From assembly GCA_963556145.1 (NCBI GenBank), contig OY744466.1:4464001-4528000 (forward strand): 64,000 nucleotides of DNA, read 5' to 3'. The stretch comes from Hygrocybe punicea. Lineage: Eukaryota; Basidiomycota; Agaricomycetes; Agaricales; Hygrophoraceae. The notes below the pieces were generated by a model. It was given only the letters and a program-made list of their open reading frames with translations, was not told where the DNA came from and did not search any database. The position numbers were made by a program, and so were the translations under genes. This document shows, piece by piece, positions 1-11,254 of this stretch (position 1 is the first letter of the stretch; the number at the start of each line of letters is the position of its first letter).

Positions 1-1209
1 ACACCGATTCCCACTCTCGAGTATTCAACACGGATTAATGCTTGGCAGACCTTCGAGAACCCAGCTACCAGCCCCAATCTGCTACCATTACCTCCTGGCG
101 AGCGTACGCTCAACGTCGTGTAAGTCTGTCCTTCCAACATTCGAAATGCTGACGATGGCGGATAGGACGTGGAATATATGGTTCTGTGACGAGACAATGC
201 CACAAGTTCGATGGTCCGCCCTCTTTGGAATCCTGTTTCGTAGTCTGGGAGACTTGGATGTCGTAGCGATGCAGGAAGTTACGCAGGATTCTTGGGATAT
301 CTTGATCCGAATGGATGAAGTTCGGAGGGATTGGATTGTCGTTGACTGTGTGTACGCCCTATCATTCGCCAACCCGTCACATTTCTCACTCGCTTGCAGT
401 CCCAAGTGTGGTTGGCGAGAGTGACTCGTGGTACGGTACCACGATGCTCGTTCGCAAACACTGGTTGGCTATCAATGGGTTCGAGAATCTCACAGCTGCG
501 TTGGTCCGTTTCCCAACCAGTCTCGGGCGCTCTCTACTGGTGCTGGAAATAGGTGATACACAGGGAATTGCAGTGAGCCCTAGCATCTCAAGGCATTTGA
601 TCATAGATTGACAACAGGGATTATCAGCTTCGCATTGGAACCTCCCACTTCGAATCTCTTTTCACGGACAAGCCTTTCCGTCGTTCTCAATTCACGATCG
701 CCAGGAACGCTCTTTTGCTCTCTCGCAATACATCAATCCTCAACGTCGCGGAAAATATGTTCCACGGTATTCCTTCCCAAAACCTGACAGGGTCCGCTCC
801 ACATGCCATCCTGCTTGGTGACACCAACATTTATCAGCTAGCCGAACTTGCCCCATTGCTTGATCCTCCGTTTGGGTTGGTTGATGCGTATTTCGCCGTG
901 CATGGGAATGGATATGGGGAGGGAGAGCTGGACGATGCCACTTTCGGAACGACCTATCCAACACGCCCGCCGGCCAAAAAGATTGATTATGTGTTCTTCA
1001 GACCCTGCGATTGTCCTGAAACGGATCACTCAATCTCGGACGTACCACCCATCCAGAACGATTCATCAACAACCTCCATGATGATGGCCGTCGAGGCCCA
1101 GCTTCTGGGCAACAACCCCATTCCCGGCAAGTCCTACATTAGCGGGAGAGATGGCAAGTTGTATCCCTCCGACCATTTGGGGGTTTTTATTAAGTTTGTC
1201 AAGATGTGA
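1..1209 (+). CDS. Endonuclease/exonuclease/phosphatase-family protein (TDP2-like), 5' partial
   Basis: I model four exons: <1-119, 166-347, 400-572 and 628-1209, with introns of 46, 52 and 55 bp that keep one frame. The visible protein is 351 residues and its start lies left of the window. EEP hallmarks appear in order: TLNVVTWNIWF at the first splice, VVAMQEVT (metal-binding Glu), GTSHFES, ILLGDTNIYQ (Asp/Asn), KKIDYVFF, and YPSDHLGVFIKF (catalytic Asp-His) near the C-terminus. Known members are Mg-dependent phosphodiesterases acting on DNA, RNA or phospholipid; the TWN/QEV/GDTN/SDHLG pattern fits tyrosyl-DNA phosphodiesterase 2-like proteins best. Substrate is inferred. The codons at both outer splices are completed across the junction, which supports the model. 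No frameshift or stop is seen. Confidence 0.85.
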
Positions 1210-1943
1210 GTGACGGTAGCCGTCGGCACATTATCTCTGGTTTGTGCCATCATGATAGTATCTTGGCAATATTGCAATTCTTGACCATGAGATGTCGGTA
1301 CGAACAGCTGAGCGCTCAGAAGATCCTTCCATTTTTTTCTTAGCTGCGCAAGGCTGTATGATGGTTTAATAATTCGACGTTGAAGACATCAGAGTCTAGC
1401 TCAGGCTGTACGGCGAGCCCAAGTGCGCCAAGCTTCCGTTTTGGAAGGAAATCTTGTCGTAAGTCCGTTGTGCATCCCCGACCGTTCCATGGTGGTGATG
1501 ATATTCATGAAACTTTCATCCGCAATATTATGAGTGAAAGTGTAGAGTTATTTTACGATGGAACAATTATTTAAAGTTTAAGGTATGCTAGAAAGCCGTG
1601 TAGAGATGCCGGTCTAAATTCCCTTTTTGAGCGCCCCTATCGAGTCAACCACCTACAAGTACAGCTGCGACCGAACGGAACCACCGTCCAGTCACTGTGA
1701 CCGAGTGTGAATTCCCAGATAGAAGTAATTATAACAGACCACCGCGCGATTCCCAAGCCAATGTGCGATTCCCAAGCCACGTTTTCCAAGTCCGTCACAA
1801 ACGCGATTCGTGAAAGGTATCACCATCGCCGTGCAATTTGCCTCCAACTGCTCCCTGAAGTCAGCATCCAAGCCGCCCATTTAATCGATTCTGCTCCAGG
1901 GGGTGCAAGCCAGGTTCGTATCAGTGAAACATCACTTGAAGCT
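1210..1943. other. Intergenic, no gene recognised
   Basis: This stretch holds the 3' flank of the EEP gene and about 700 bp in which only short overlapping frames occur. The phrase cgattcccaagcca is repeated at about 1747 and 1768. I see no RNA gene. Confidence 0.5.
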
Positions 1944-2082
1944 CATCAGAAGATTTACATAGTCTTACATAAGCTTTCAGCTTACTCACGCGAGCTTTTG
2001 CTTTTATCCTAGTGCTTTTCTGTGCTTTGCACCGTCTTTATCCTTTTCATTCCAGCTTATGCTTATGGGCAGTAGTGAGGCA

Positions 2083-4780
2083 TCAAAATGCTATTTCGTG
2101 ACTATGATGGTCTATATATTTGTTGACGTAGTAAGAATGGAATGCACTCAGAGTGTGATGAAAAGTGAAATGCCGTGGCAAAGGCTTGTTACCAAAGACC
2201 AGCATCAAGTGCGCCCCACGCAGAATGGTGTCTGTGTGGATTACCGATGTCACTTGCCGCCCACCGGCCATATCCGGCTTCACGATCCACATCCCAGTGA
2301 TATCACAAGGCCGGTGATCAGATGGAACAAACCACTCCACAAGCACACAAGGATAAACTATGTCAGAGAAGGTAAAATCAAAAAAGAGGCACACCCTTGC
2401 GACATCTAGCCCTTGGAATCCATCTTGTTCCTGGTCCTTGACTACGAACACTGTATCGTATCTGGCTGGGCCTTTGTACCATGAACTTGTCGACCGAATT
2501 CTTTCACGGTGCATACCACCAATGCCACAAACATCACTTGGTGCATGATAAATGGACACCGCTGAGTGATAAACACGCACTTGCCCTGAGAACATCGGGC
2601 AGTCGTGAATAGAGACATCAGCTCCAGGAATAACGGCATCCGGATTAATTGTGTCATAAAGAAACCGCCTGATATAGTCTTGAAAGCGTGGCTGACGGAT
2701 ATGCTGCATAAAGTCCATTAGATTACCCGGGTAACCTCGTGCTGTTGACATTAGACAGTAAATAGATGTGACTTGGACTGAAACATACCAGGTGTTCTTG
2801 CAAGCATAACCTCACCCTCGAACATATCATGGTCCACAGCGCCAGCATCATCCTCTGCGTCACACTCATCTAATGGCACTGGCTCGGGGATGGGGATGCC
2901 ATCAGCCAGGGTGGGTGTGCACCCTGCAAGATTGATCGGTGTTCCAGTGGTCGGACCTCGGAGCATCCCACGATCGATAAAATCGACCTTCGATGCCGCG
3001 AGCTTGTCGAGTCTTTGATTGATGAGCAACATTTGACCAAGGGCTTTCCATCGGCTTGAACGTCGCCATGGTTTCTTGACAGCCTTGATATGCTTTGACT
3101 CGGTAATTGAAGAGCAGAGCCCATTCAGGGCTCCAAACATTTGAATATTCCAACGATAGTGATCTAGTGAATGTTGCCGAGGAAGCACAAAGTGCTCTCG
3201 GACACCAGTATTGATGAAGACTTGTCAATCATGGTGGAAGTTGGCAAGAGTTGTATCGAGCAGGCGAAGGGTATCCTCATCGATTACAGCTCGGCGTACA
3301 TAGTAGCAGAAGTCCATGAACAAGCTGAGGGCGCGGACCATCTCGTCAGGGACATAGCCGACGATAGCAGGGAGAAAAACCTGCCGATAACTTCGTGAGT
3401 ATTCAAGAATTCACCCCAAATGCAATCTTACCTTCATGAGGGCCTTAGAATCGTCACCGGTCCATTGCTTGAAGTTGCGACCTTGCGGGAATCGGCGCTG
3501 GCCGGGAAAGGGTGGTGCCGCCACAATGTGATGGTCAATATCCGCAAGGATCTTGCGAGCAGCGGCGGCAGTGTTCATGTGTTCAATATAGTGCACCACC
3601 CATGTTACGAGATGGTCTTTAAATGTCCCCTTGATGACTTGGTGGAGGATGTCTGGGGATAATAGTTCGTAGATTTCTGCTCGGGGGAAGTATGCCGTGA
3701 AGGGCTGTGAGGCTTGATCAGTTCTGCACTTATTGACCGGCCAGCTGCACTTACTTTGATATCTCCAACGACTCCGTATCCATTCCATAATTCCTGCAGG
3801 GTGAATGCCTTCTGAAGTGCATCTGTGTGTTCGTGTGTTCGCAAGCCGTATGTCCTGCCGGAATCCAGTTCATCAGCGGGGGCACAGCATCTGAAAGTAT
3901 GTTTAGTGGTTGATTTTAATACAATGCCAAAAAGACCCACTTTGGACACCACCCTTGTACGATACACGCAAGCAAGGCTTGTTCTGGGTAATCGGCAATG
4001 TAGGGCCCGATGCCATAGATAACACGACGATAATGACCATCGCCACATCGAGTGATGCGCGGCTTGGTCATATGCGGTCGGAGACTCTGGATAATGTGTG
4101 CTAACGATGTATGATATAGTTGTCTGCGGAAGTGGCGGAAATTATCGTCGGATTGAAACTCGTGATCCGCTGTTGATGTTCTGACAGTCAGTGAACATGC
4201 GGGTCAAGAAAAAAAGGTATCATACTCTTAGGGATGGCCAGAAAGCCGACCAGTGTGACTGCATTGCGGTGCGCACACCTAACTTTGTTGTGGACGGAAC
4301 CGAGTGACGCATAAAGGGGGTAGTATTCATTCTGACCCGTTGCAACTGATACAGTCGTCTTGTCACTACCCAGAACAATGGGTGCGAACATGGCTCCATG
4401 GGTGTCGGGATCTTGTGCAATCAAATCCTGAAGTAAGGTTCTTAGCGCGATAGAAAAGAGAGACATCATGGTGTAATCGTACCGCCTGTTCCCATGCCCA
4501 ATTACCTGACATTAGGTCCGTGTATTGTCGCTTGGCATTTTTGTAGACACGCTTCGGAGCGTAGTCAATTTCCGTCGCAAAATCTGGATTGTCGATCTGC
4601 ATCTCCATAACTTGAAGGATGTCACGATGCCAAACTTCGTATGTGGCTGTTTTCCATGGTGCTGCATCATCTTCGATCTTGCCAGTGTACTTGACCTCAA
4701 AGCTTTTCCAGGGAACGTCTCCGAGCTTAGTGGAATCTATGGTTGCGTAGAGTTCCTTTTCATCAGCAAACGGCGGTGAT
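2083..4780 (-). pseudogene. Plavaka-type transposase relic, N-terminus deleted, internal stop
   Basis: Read on the minus strand from about 4780, exons carry the family landmarks in order: PPFADEKELYATIDSTKLGD, YEVWHRD, DLMSGNWAWEQA, GSDKTTVSVATGQNEYYPLY, AHRNAVTLVGFLAIPK, GDGHYRRVIYGIGPYIADYP, HQVIKGTFKDHLVTWV, WTGDDSKALMKV, RQHSLDHYRW, ITESKHIKAVKKPWRRS, GLDVARVCLFF and the end YVNKYIDHHSHEIAF. This pattern is characteristic of the very abundant Agaricomycete Plavaka transposases. One clear intron is 4428-4482. The gene cannot be functional: the N-terminal part before PPFADEK is missing, and an in-frame TGA at 3226-3228 sits where HHD-R-QVF would be expected (CGA to TGA). The nearby plus-strand frame 3171-3398 is a shadow. 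Confidence 0.85.
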
Positions 4781-4786
4781 AGATCC

Positions 4787-6425
4787 GACTCAAAAGGTTC
4801 CAAGGCCAGCTTGGGGGAGGCGAAATCCAAGGAGAGCTTGGGTGAGAACAAAACTACAGAGGCCGGCTCCAAGAACAGGTGCTCTTTTAAAGGGAAGGAA
4901 GCCAGGTTGCGTGTTGCGGCTCATAGGGATCCTGTCGACGTGGACACAGGCATCAAACGCAAGGCTGATCTTCACACGTCCCCTAAGAAAGTGTGAGTTA
5001 CCTAATTTGATCAATCATCAATGGCATGTTGCCATCCGATTACATCTCCCTTGGCTGCTCTCTTTAGATCTCTGGGCAAACATATAAAACCTACGAAGCC
5101 CCTCATTGGCCTTGTTGGAGACTGGCAGACCAATGTCAAGGCCGGACCCCCAGCAGAAAATTCCCAGTCAAGTTGGAAGACTCAGTCAATTTCGGATGCA
5201 ATGTTTCAAAGTGGTGGGATCATTAGCAATAACGAAGACGACATTGTATTCATGGGCCCTACCATCAAATCCGAGCCGAGTTCTGCCAAGCCTCATGTAG
5301 TAAGTACATTTCAAACCGTTGCCTTGTGATCTCTGACTATTGTTCTGTTTACGTGCAGCCTCTTGCCCGAGTTTGGGCCACTGTCACTGGGTCAGCCAAT
5401 CAGTCTGAAAAACCCAAAGATCCAAAGGGCCGGAGGGGCAAGGCCACCCTGAGCGACCTCCCCAGCGGAACAAAGATGAGGTTCGGTGTGATTCTCATAC
5501 CCAACATCAAGGCATACGTGGGATCTATTCCTGCTTGGGTCGAACCTGATCTGGACATCATCAAGACCATGTGGGCCGAGACCAATATTGGTATTGTGTG
5601 TGGATGGGAAAAGGACGACCCTGCCCGCTTGTTGGTATGTGATATGTACATGACATGATGTGATCGCTAACTCTCTCAAGATTGGTTATTGTCTCGAGTC
5701 TTGGCACCACGCATTCGCGCAGTATGGCATGGTCGCCGTCAGGACCCTGCTCACTAGCGACCAGTCTACCACCAAGGAAGAACGTGCCGAAATGGCGAAG
5801 GAGTTTTTGGGAACCAATGCGGCCAACCGCCCTTTTTACTGGAAACACCGAGCTGATGGGAAAAAACTGGTGCGTTCAGGTTATAGCATGGGAACTTCTG
5901 CTGACATGTTTTCTAGCTTTTCCAATCCGATGTTATTACATACACGCTCTCATCGCATCTCAGGGACATGAAGAACGCGAACAACCGCTTCTATCGAGAG
6001 GCACGGCCAATGGGTGCACTGATTTTATCGATCCAAGCGGTAAAACAATGATTCGTCTATTTACATTGTGCTAATCTGTTGTTTTCAAGGTCACTCGAGG
6101 TTTCTCTTTCTGGACCACAGGCGAGGAAGTGGTGCCGACGAACAAACTTGGCCATTTTTCACAGGAGAATTACGGTGACCGAGAGGTTCTCAGTGCAAAC
6201 GGCCAGACCAAATCTGAGAAGCGGGCATCAGCTCTGATCCCATCAATTAAAAAGTTGACTTCGAAACAATGGTTTGAAATCATCGCCGCTGCCAAGCAGT
6301 TTGCATTCGACAATCGGAGCGAATCGTCAGGTGAGACCATGTCCCCTGATGTCAGTGATGACGACGGCTTTGTACTGGTGCAATCAGATTCCGATTCCGA
6401 TGTTGAAGGTGCCAGTGAGTTCTAG
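4787..6425 (+). pseudogene. Partner gene of Plavaka element 1, 5' truncated
   Basis: Six exons fit one frame: <4787-4992, 5068-5299, 5359-5634, 5681-5869, 5917-6039 and 6090-6425, with introns of 75, 59, 46, 47 and 50 bp. About 453 residues remain. The N-terminal part is Lys/Ser-rich (KRKADLHTSPKK). The middle has WVEPDLDIIKTMWAE, SWHHAFAQYGMVAV, RPFYWKHRADGKKL and LFQSDVITYTLSSHL. The end has KKLTSKQWFEIIAAAKQF and an acidic D/S tail. The order parallels the gene at 16721-19118, which lies in the same position beside the other Plavaka transposase. Function is unknown; I recall similar proteins scattered in Agaricomycete genomes. The remaining frame is open, but its first coding bases run directly into transposase codons, so the start codon and promoter are lost. 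Confidence 0.72.
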
Positions 6426-6922
6426 ATTGGCGCTACATACACATAGGCACTGACAATGTCCTACAGCCTAGCCAGCAACCCCAAACTGTGCCAAATGCAC
6501 TCGCCTCATAACTGTTTCATAGTTACATGTTTCGTAGTTACAGGACATTGGTTGTGCTCCCCTCTTGAAAAATATATTGCCATTTTTATACCCCCCCCAA
6601 AAAATATGGTGCTTTCACAAAAAAATACGGTGCTTTCACGAAAGAGAAACTACTTATTAGGGCTTATTCAGGCTTTTATCGTCTTACAAAAGCTGGCTGA
6701 GCTTATATTAGCGGATCGACCCCGCTAATTTAAGCTGGCCCAGCTTACTGCTTTTTGTGCTTTTTGTGCTTATATAAGCTGAATAAGCACGCAAAAGCTG
6801 ATGTGTAAATCTTCTGATGCTGGTGCTAAGGATATCACGTTCTCCAGCTCGGTCACGGTGATGCAGTTAATCTGGGCGTTATCACTGAGGAGTATCAAAG
6901 GAGTTCTGATGTGAACGGCACG
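6426..6922. other. AT-rich element flank, no gene
   Basis: After the partner gene comes AT-rich DNA with paired GGTGCTTTCAC phrases (about 6610-6640) and several AGCTTATATAAGC/GCTTATTCAGC inverted motifs at 6660-6800. These are consistent with the right subterminal region of element 1. From 6820 the sequence is flank of unknown origin. Confidence 0.5.
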
Positions 6923-8170
6923 CAGGGTGCGCAGTAGCATACCATGTCACACAGTATCTTGAAAGTACTTGACAAGTATACTAAATATCATTACTGTAAC
7001 ATTCAACATGGTATTGTAACAGTATTCAGACATAAACTACAATACTTGTGCTCAAATTCATCTGAAGGTATGAAGGCAAATGAGACTTATACCCTTTCAA
7101 TAACATCAAGCATTTTGTTTCACTACTTTTACTGTATCTACAGAAAAGTACTGTATAGTTCAGATAGAATACTTGCAGCCTAAGATGAATAAAAGTATTA
7201 AACTAGTAAGGAAGTTGTGCCACTTTCACTACTAGGATACCTTTTGAATCCTTTCAAGATACAGTGTGAAATAGTATAGTACTGTTGCCATATTGTGGAT
7301 TTAAGATACTGTGTCAATACTTTTAAGATACTTTTATTATAATAAAAGTACTGGGTGACTTTCCGTAGGGTATAAATAATCTCAGAAACATTGATTACAA
7401 CCACAAGTGGTAAGTAGACCCTGCTGCCGGATTGCCGCAAAGACCCCGGAAAATAATTTGAGCTCCAACAGCCTAAAACGACAGCATAAATGCAACTTCA
7501 AAGAAGGGGTTCGCGACCCCATCTTTGGATTAAAACTATTTCTAGTAAACTAGCCGAGATCCTCAGCACTCAAATTTACCCGATGGTGCCTGTGTGCTGC
7601 ACTCCGATAGTTATCTAACCCAAACTCAACATAGAATTGACCAAATAGGATGTTTAAAAGTGTTTGCCCAGCTGACTCAGCACGGGGTTCCAGCTCCGAT
7701 TGGCACCACGTTTATTACTCGACACATAAATAAGTCTTACGGAAAGTCACCCACTGAAACAGTATCTTAAAAGTATTGACACAGTATCTTAAATCTACAA
7801 TATGGCAACAGTACTATACTATTTCACACTGTATCTTGAAAGGATTCAAAAGGTATCCTAGTAGTGAAAGTGGCACAACTTCCTTACTAGTTTAATACTT
7901 TTATTCATCTTAGGCTGCAAGTATTCTATCTGAACTATATGGTACTTTGCTGTAGATACAGTAAAAGTAGTGAAACAAAAGGCTTGATGTTATTGAAAAG
8001 GTATAAGTCTCATTTGCCTTCATACCTTCAGATGAATTTGAGCACAAGTATTGTAGTTTATGTCTGAATACTGTTACAATACCATGTTGAATGTTACAGT
8101 AATGATATTTAGTATACTTGTCAAGTACTTTCAAGATACTGTGTGACATGGTATGCTACTGTGCACCCTG
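6923..8170. mobile_element. Foldback element with about 440-bp inverted arms
   Basis: Left arm 6923-7367 (445 bp) and right arm 7738-8170 (433 bp) are near-identical inverted copies. The outer end is CAGGGTGC(G/A)CAGTAGCATA and the inner end is GGGTGACTTTCCGTA. The arms differ by small indels near 7335-7350 and a few substitutions. They are packed with AGTACTTTTAAG/AAGTATCTT-like submotifs. The 370-bp spacer (7368-7737) has no coding capacity. The CAGGGTG end resembles hAT termini, but the two 8-bp flanks (ACGGCACG, TGGCATGG) do not match, so no target duplication can be claimed. It could also be two MITEs in opposite orientation. Confidence 0.8.
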
Positions 8171-8185
8171 TGGCATGGCACGTAA

Positions 8186-8872
8186 GTGAGACACTATTCA
8201 GCTGTTCAAAGCCGGATTAAACTGGAGGATGCAGAATGCCCCACTTGCCACTTTGGTTTCTTTACTCCCAACCTCATCGCCCTTTCTCCCTCTTTGCCTG
8301 TGCTTGACTACATCTATAATTACCTCATTGATATTCCGGTTGCTGACCAAAAACCCCTGCACGAGGTATGTGTCGATATACAACATAGGAATGTTTGGAT
8401 TAATATTGTCTTACGCCTTGATGGTCAGGTGTTCGATTTACTTCGGCTCGCAATGGTTGGGGATGATGTCACGTTACCCGATCCGACATCCATTTTGCCG
8501 TACCTTGGGCTCTTCACCATTGTGATTTTGAGGCCAGAAGATGTGGTCGAATGTTTCATCTCCACGTCGCACCTGCCAAGTCTCTCCACCCTCCAAAATA
8601 ATCGCTTTGTATCTGCCCCTGCCCGAACATCTCCAGCGAACCAAAATACTGCCCGGATATTTGACGTCCTGGCGATCACAGCCTCTACCCGTCAATCACC
8701 TAGCCTTATTCCGCTGTCACCTGCGGATCCCAAATTTCAGGAACGGCGTTACTGGAGGTTGCCATTGAAAATTGAAGCTGTTCTCGCAGCACTGATGTCC
8801 CGGATTGGACCACACATGAAAGGCGAAGAGATTACTGTAGCGCTAGCCATCCGTGCTATCCTTACTCTATGA
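8186..8872 (+). CDS. Uncharacterised protein frame with N-terminal Cys pair, 5' end unclear
   Basis: An open frame of about 228 codons has protein-like composition. It begins near a Cys pair (ECPTCHFGFF), followed by LPVLDYIYNYLIDIP, VFDLLRLAMVGDDVTLPDP and an Ile/Leu-rich end (EEITVALAIRAILTL). There is no ATG near its beginning; it opens 15 bp after the foldback element, which may have removed or displaced an upstream exon. It ends at TGA 8870-8872, and the same frame reopens immediately in the RGG-rich frame at 8900-9520. I do not recognise the family. Confidence 0.45.
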   Translation: MRHYSAVQSRIKLEDAECPTCHFGFFTPNLIALSPSLPVLDYIYNYLIDIPVADQKPLHEVCVDIQHRNVWINIVLRLDGQVFDLLRLAMVGDDVTLPDPTSILPYLGLFTIVILRPEDVVECFISTSHLPSLSTLQNNRFVSAPARTSPANQNTARIFDVLAITASTRQSPSLIPLSPADPKFQERRYWRLPLKIEAVLAALMSRIGPHMKGEEITVALAIRAILTL

Positions 8873-8899
8873 AATCTGGACAGGCGTGGCGTGAGGGTG

Positions 8900-9520
8900 A
8901 TGGTTAGCAGAAGTCGACCTAGTGGCAGTGGTGGATCACGTGGGGGTCGCGGTGGCGGATCTGGTAGAGGTCGCGGGCGAGGCCCCGGTCGTGGGCAGCC
9001 AAGTGGTGGTGGTGGTAGACCCGGTGGTGGTAGTAGACCCAGTGGCGGCGTTCCAAAAGGCAACCTCCAAAGTAGGGAGCGCGATGAACCACCCCCTAAG
9101 AAAGGCCGAACGAAAGCAGGGGGCCATCATAAGCGGCTCGACGAAAAAGATGTCTTGAAATCTTGCTCTTTAGGTGCGGCTGAGTTAGCATACAGTGACC
9201 AAAGTGGTGAGCAGTCTTCAGATAAAAATTACGTACTGCGTGACCAAATTCGACAAACAGTCTCTCCGGAAAGAAACTCTCATGGAATCCACCCACGCGA
9301 TTGGGAAGTAGCGTCGTCATTCTCCACCGTCGTCGATGATGGTTCTGTGCGAACAAGAAGCCCCGTTGATAATCCAGAATCGATGTCAATTGAATCTGAC
9401 TCCGAAGTTGGCTGTAGTGAGTTGTCTTCAACACATGCACGCTCCACTCCACTGTACTCATTCCTGATAAAGATGATCCAGCTATATGGCGATTTGGGCC
9501 AGCATATAGATCCGATATGA
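8900..9520 (+). CDS. Gly/Arg-rich (RGG-box) protein frame, probably 3' part of the preceding gene
   Basis: This frame is in register with 8186-8872, separated from it only by a TGA and nine sense codons. Its first 60 residues are RGG/GRG repeats (GGSRGGRGGGSGRGRGRG) typical of disordered RNA-binding tails. Then come PPPKKGRTKAGGHHKRLDEK, a Ser/Asp-rich segment and a hydrophobic end (YSFLIKMIQLYGDLGQHIDPI). Either the TGA is a nonsense mutation in one roughly 445-residue gene, a small intron removes it, or the two frames are independent. The ATG at 8900 is chosen because the upstream alternative is GTG. Confidence 0.45.
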   Translation: MVSRSRPSGSGGSRGGRGGGSGRGRGRGPGRGQPSGGGGRPGGGSRPSGGVPKGNLQSRERDEPPPKKGRTKAGGHHKRLDEKDVLKSCSLGAAELAYSDQSGEQSSDKNYVLRDQIRQTVSPERNSHGIHPRDWEVASSFSTVVDDGSVRTRSPVDNPESMSIESDSEVGCSELSSTHARSTPLYSFLIKMIQLYGDLGQHIDPI

Positions 9521-9944
9521 TTATAGTTGCTGCAAGGGGTATAAGCCTTGTTTGAATCAATCATAGTCATACGAGTTGCGTGGAGCTCAAGTTCTGATTA
9601 GTTGCTCCTGCCCGTGCTATTAATCAGTCGAAGGTATCCGGTAACAGACTGGATGAATCAAGGTGGCGTTGGCGATGATTCAAAGATCGAATGGTGATTG
9701 TGGCAATGTCGATGTCAGTGAATATGTTGTGCTGTTCTTCGGTGCATTGGGCACCTCAGAGCGCATTGAGGCATTGCTGGACCGTCGATCCTCGGAGAGT
9801 ACTCCACTGCAACGGCAATAATTCCTGCTCTTCATTTTCCACCTCAAGATGGCCTGTGCCGATGCCATCTGGCGAATCTTCATTGAGAACAAATAATGAT
9901 GTCAATAGTCTTATGCACTTCGTTGCATTCATTGCATTACATCG
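9521..9944. other. No gene recognised
   Basis: This is a spacer between the RGG frame and the NB-ARC relic. Short frames on both strands overlap one another and show no family signature. It may include decayed 3' sequence of the NB-ARC gene. Confidence 0.4.
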
Positions 9945-10644
9945 GCCCAAGGAGACCGGTAAAATAGGCTCTAGTCCCGGATTTTGACGTATGCATGAGG
10001 TGATAATTCAGGAAGATGTTGCCCTGCGACTGGGTGCGTGGCGCACTGAGTTGTCCAAACGGAACAAGGAGTGGGGATCCTTGAATATGTTCGCCCACCA
10101 TGAAACCCCTTTGTCCAGAAGCGTACGGCGATAAAGCCAAAGGTGGGTGTCTCCTGCATGATGTTTCGCTTCCATTCTTCCCGTCCATAAATTGTCTTAG
10201 GCTGAGTCCTCGTCTTGAAATATACGCTTGAGCTTCATCGATAGCCAACGGGAGATACCCCAGTTGCGTCAGAATCTGCTGTGCAGCAACGAGCTCCTCG
10301 GCATCTGCTTGTGAGGAGCTAAGGTGAAGCAGGAGACTCTGCATGCAATCAGGTCCAATTGGGTGACCGAGTTCCTTGGAAATAGCATGGCGCTGGTAAC
10401 CAGAATAGAACTGAAAAAAAGTTGATGATATCGTGTAAATTGGATATCGTGTCAGTCGGACATATCCAATACCATCAGCCATAAGTCGCTCCGGTGCCAG
10501 AGAACCGATGGCGGCATGAGGGTTATCCAACACTCGCATCGGCAGCAGCTGGTTGGCGATCTCCATAGGCAGAAGGTGGGTGACCATGATGAGTTGAATA
10601 TGTTGAATGCCCGCACTGCCTATATGATTTATACCATTGCCCAC
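9945..10644 (-). pseudogene. NB-ARC (STAND ATPase) gene fragment
   Basis: One minus-strand frame contains the distal part of a fungal NB-ARC module: a degenerate hydrophobic strand (IQLIMVTHLLPME, at the place of the ILITSR strand), LLLHLSSSQADAEELVAAQQ and, most clearly, LTQLGYLPLAIDEAQAYISR followed by GLSLRQFMD. The last match is the GxxPLAI helix. The P-loop and Walker B that should precede it are not visible. After about 10180 the translation loses resemblance to the family and appears frameshifted. It is a relic of a receptor-like NLR gene, unrelated in sequence to the NACHT gene at 35493-38852. Confidence 0.5.
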
Positions 10645-10912
10645 CCACCACCGTCCAACGATCGCACAACAAGGACCTGGTAATAGGCCTAGGGTGGGGC
10701 TTGCCTAAGCGAGGCAAAGGTGCAATTAGCAGCGGCGCCGCATCGAACTTGACAAGCGTCGTCCAAGTGCCTCCGAGATCCCATAACTGACCTAGTACTG
10801 TACTCTCGCGAATTATAACAATTTGTCACATCACAGAGGTCAATTGTATTGTTATCTCACCTGACCTTCCCACACTACCAGCCTTATAAGGCTGAAAAGC
10901 GTTATTTCGCAA
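10645..10912. other. No gene recognised
   Basis: This is the upstream flank of the NB-ARC relic. It may hold decayed 5' coding sequence but I cannot support any. Confidence 0.35.
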
Positions 10913-11040
10913 GCTTAAGTCTAAACGAGGTAGGAGTGTGACAAAAGATATGGTCTCTGAGCGAGTGACAGGTGTGACACAGACTCAGTGCTCTGTGCCC
11001 TCGCTGTCACTGTTGTTGCGGCTCATTTTCTTCATAGTTC
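10913..11040. repeat. Inverted copy of the sequence at 15260-15387
   Basis: The stretch beginning CTTAAGTCTAAACGAGG and containing GAGCGAGTGACAGGTGTGAC matches the reverse complement of 15260-15387 with scattered differences. The 15.3-kb copy is the right end of the 799-bp insertion in Plavaka copy 2. This is therefore probably the end of a second member of the same family, cut by the assembly gap. Confidence 0.6.
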
Positions 11041-11054
11041 TCAAATGCCCCGCA

Positions 11055-11254
11055 NNNNNNNNNNNNNNNNNNNNNNNNNNNNNNNNNNNNNNNNNNNNNN
11101 NNNNNNNNNNNNNNNNNNNNNNNNNNNNNNNNNNNNNNNNNNNNNNNNNNNNNNNNNNNNNNNNNNNNNNNNNNNNNNNNNNNNNNNNNNNNNNNNNNNN
11201 NNNNNNNNNNNNNNNNNNNNNNNNNNNNNNNNNNNNNNNNNNNNNNNNNNNNNN
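11055..11254. other. Assembly gap, 200 N
   Basis: Exactly 200 unresolved bases, the same length as the gap at 42403-42602. The length is therefore an arbitrary placeholder and the true distance is unknown. Confidence 0.99.

Larger units (their letters stand above)
1944..6819. mobile_element. Plavaka-type DNA transposon copy 1, decayed
   Basis: The block contains a transposase relic (-) and a divergent partner gene (+). A 16-bp perfect inverted repeat, CATCAGAAGATTTACA, lies at 1944-1959 and, reversed, at 6804-6819. Each copy is followed inward by AGCTTTTGC-type sequence. I take these as the terminal or subterminal repeats, about 4.9 kb apart. No target duplication is obvious, so the exact ends are uncertain. 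The two genes now abut near 4780, where their 5' ends and shared promoter would normally lie, so the element has an internal deletion. Confidence 0.6.

Noticed and set aside
6923..8170. Large inverted repeat as an assembly artefact
   Set aside because: Arms differ by indels and substitutions and the spacer is unique, so they are distinct sequences.
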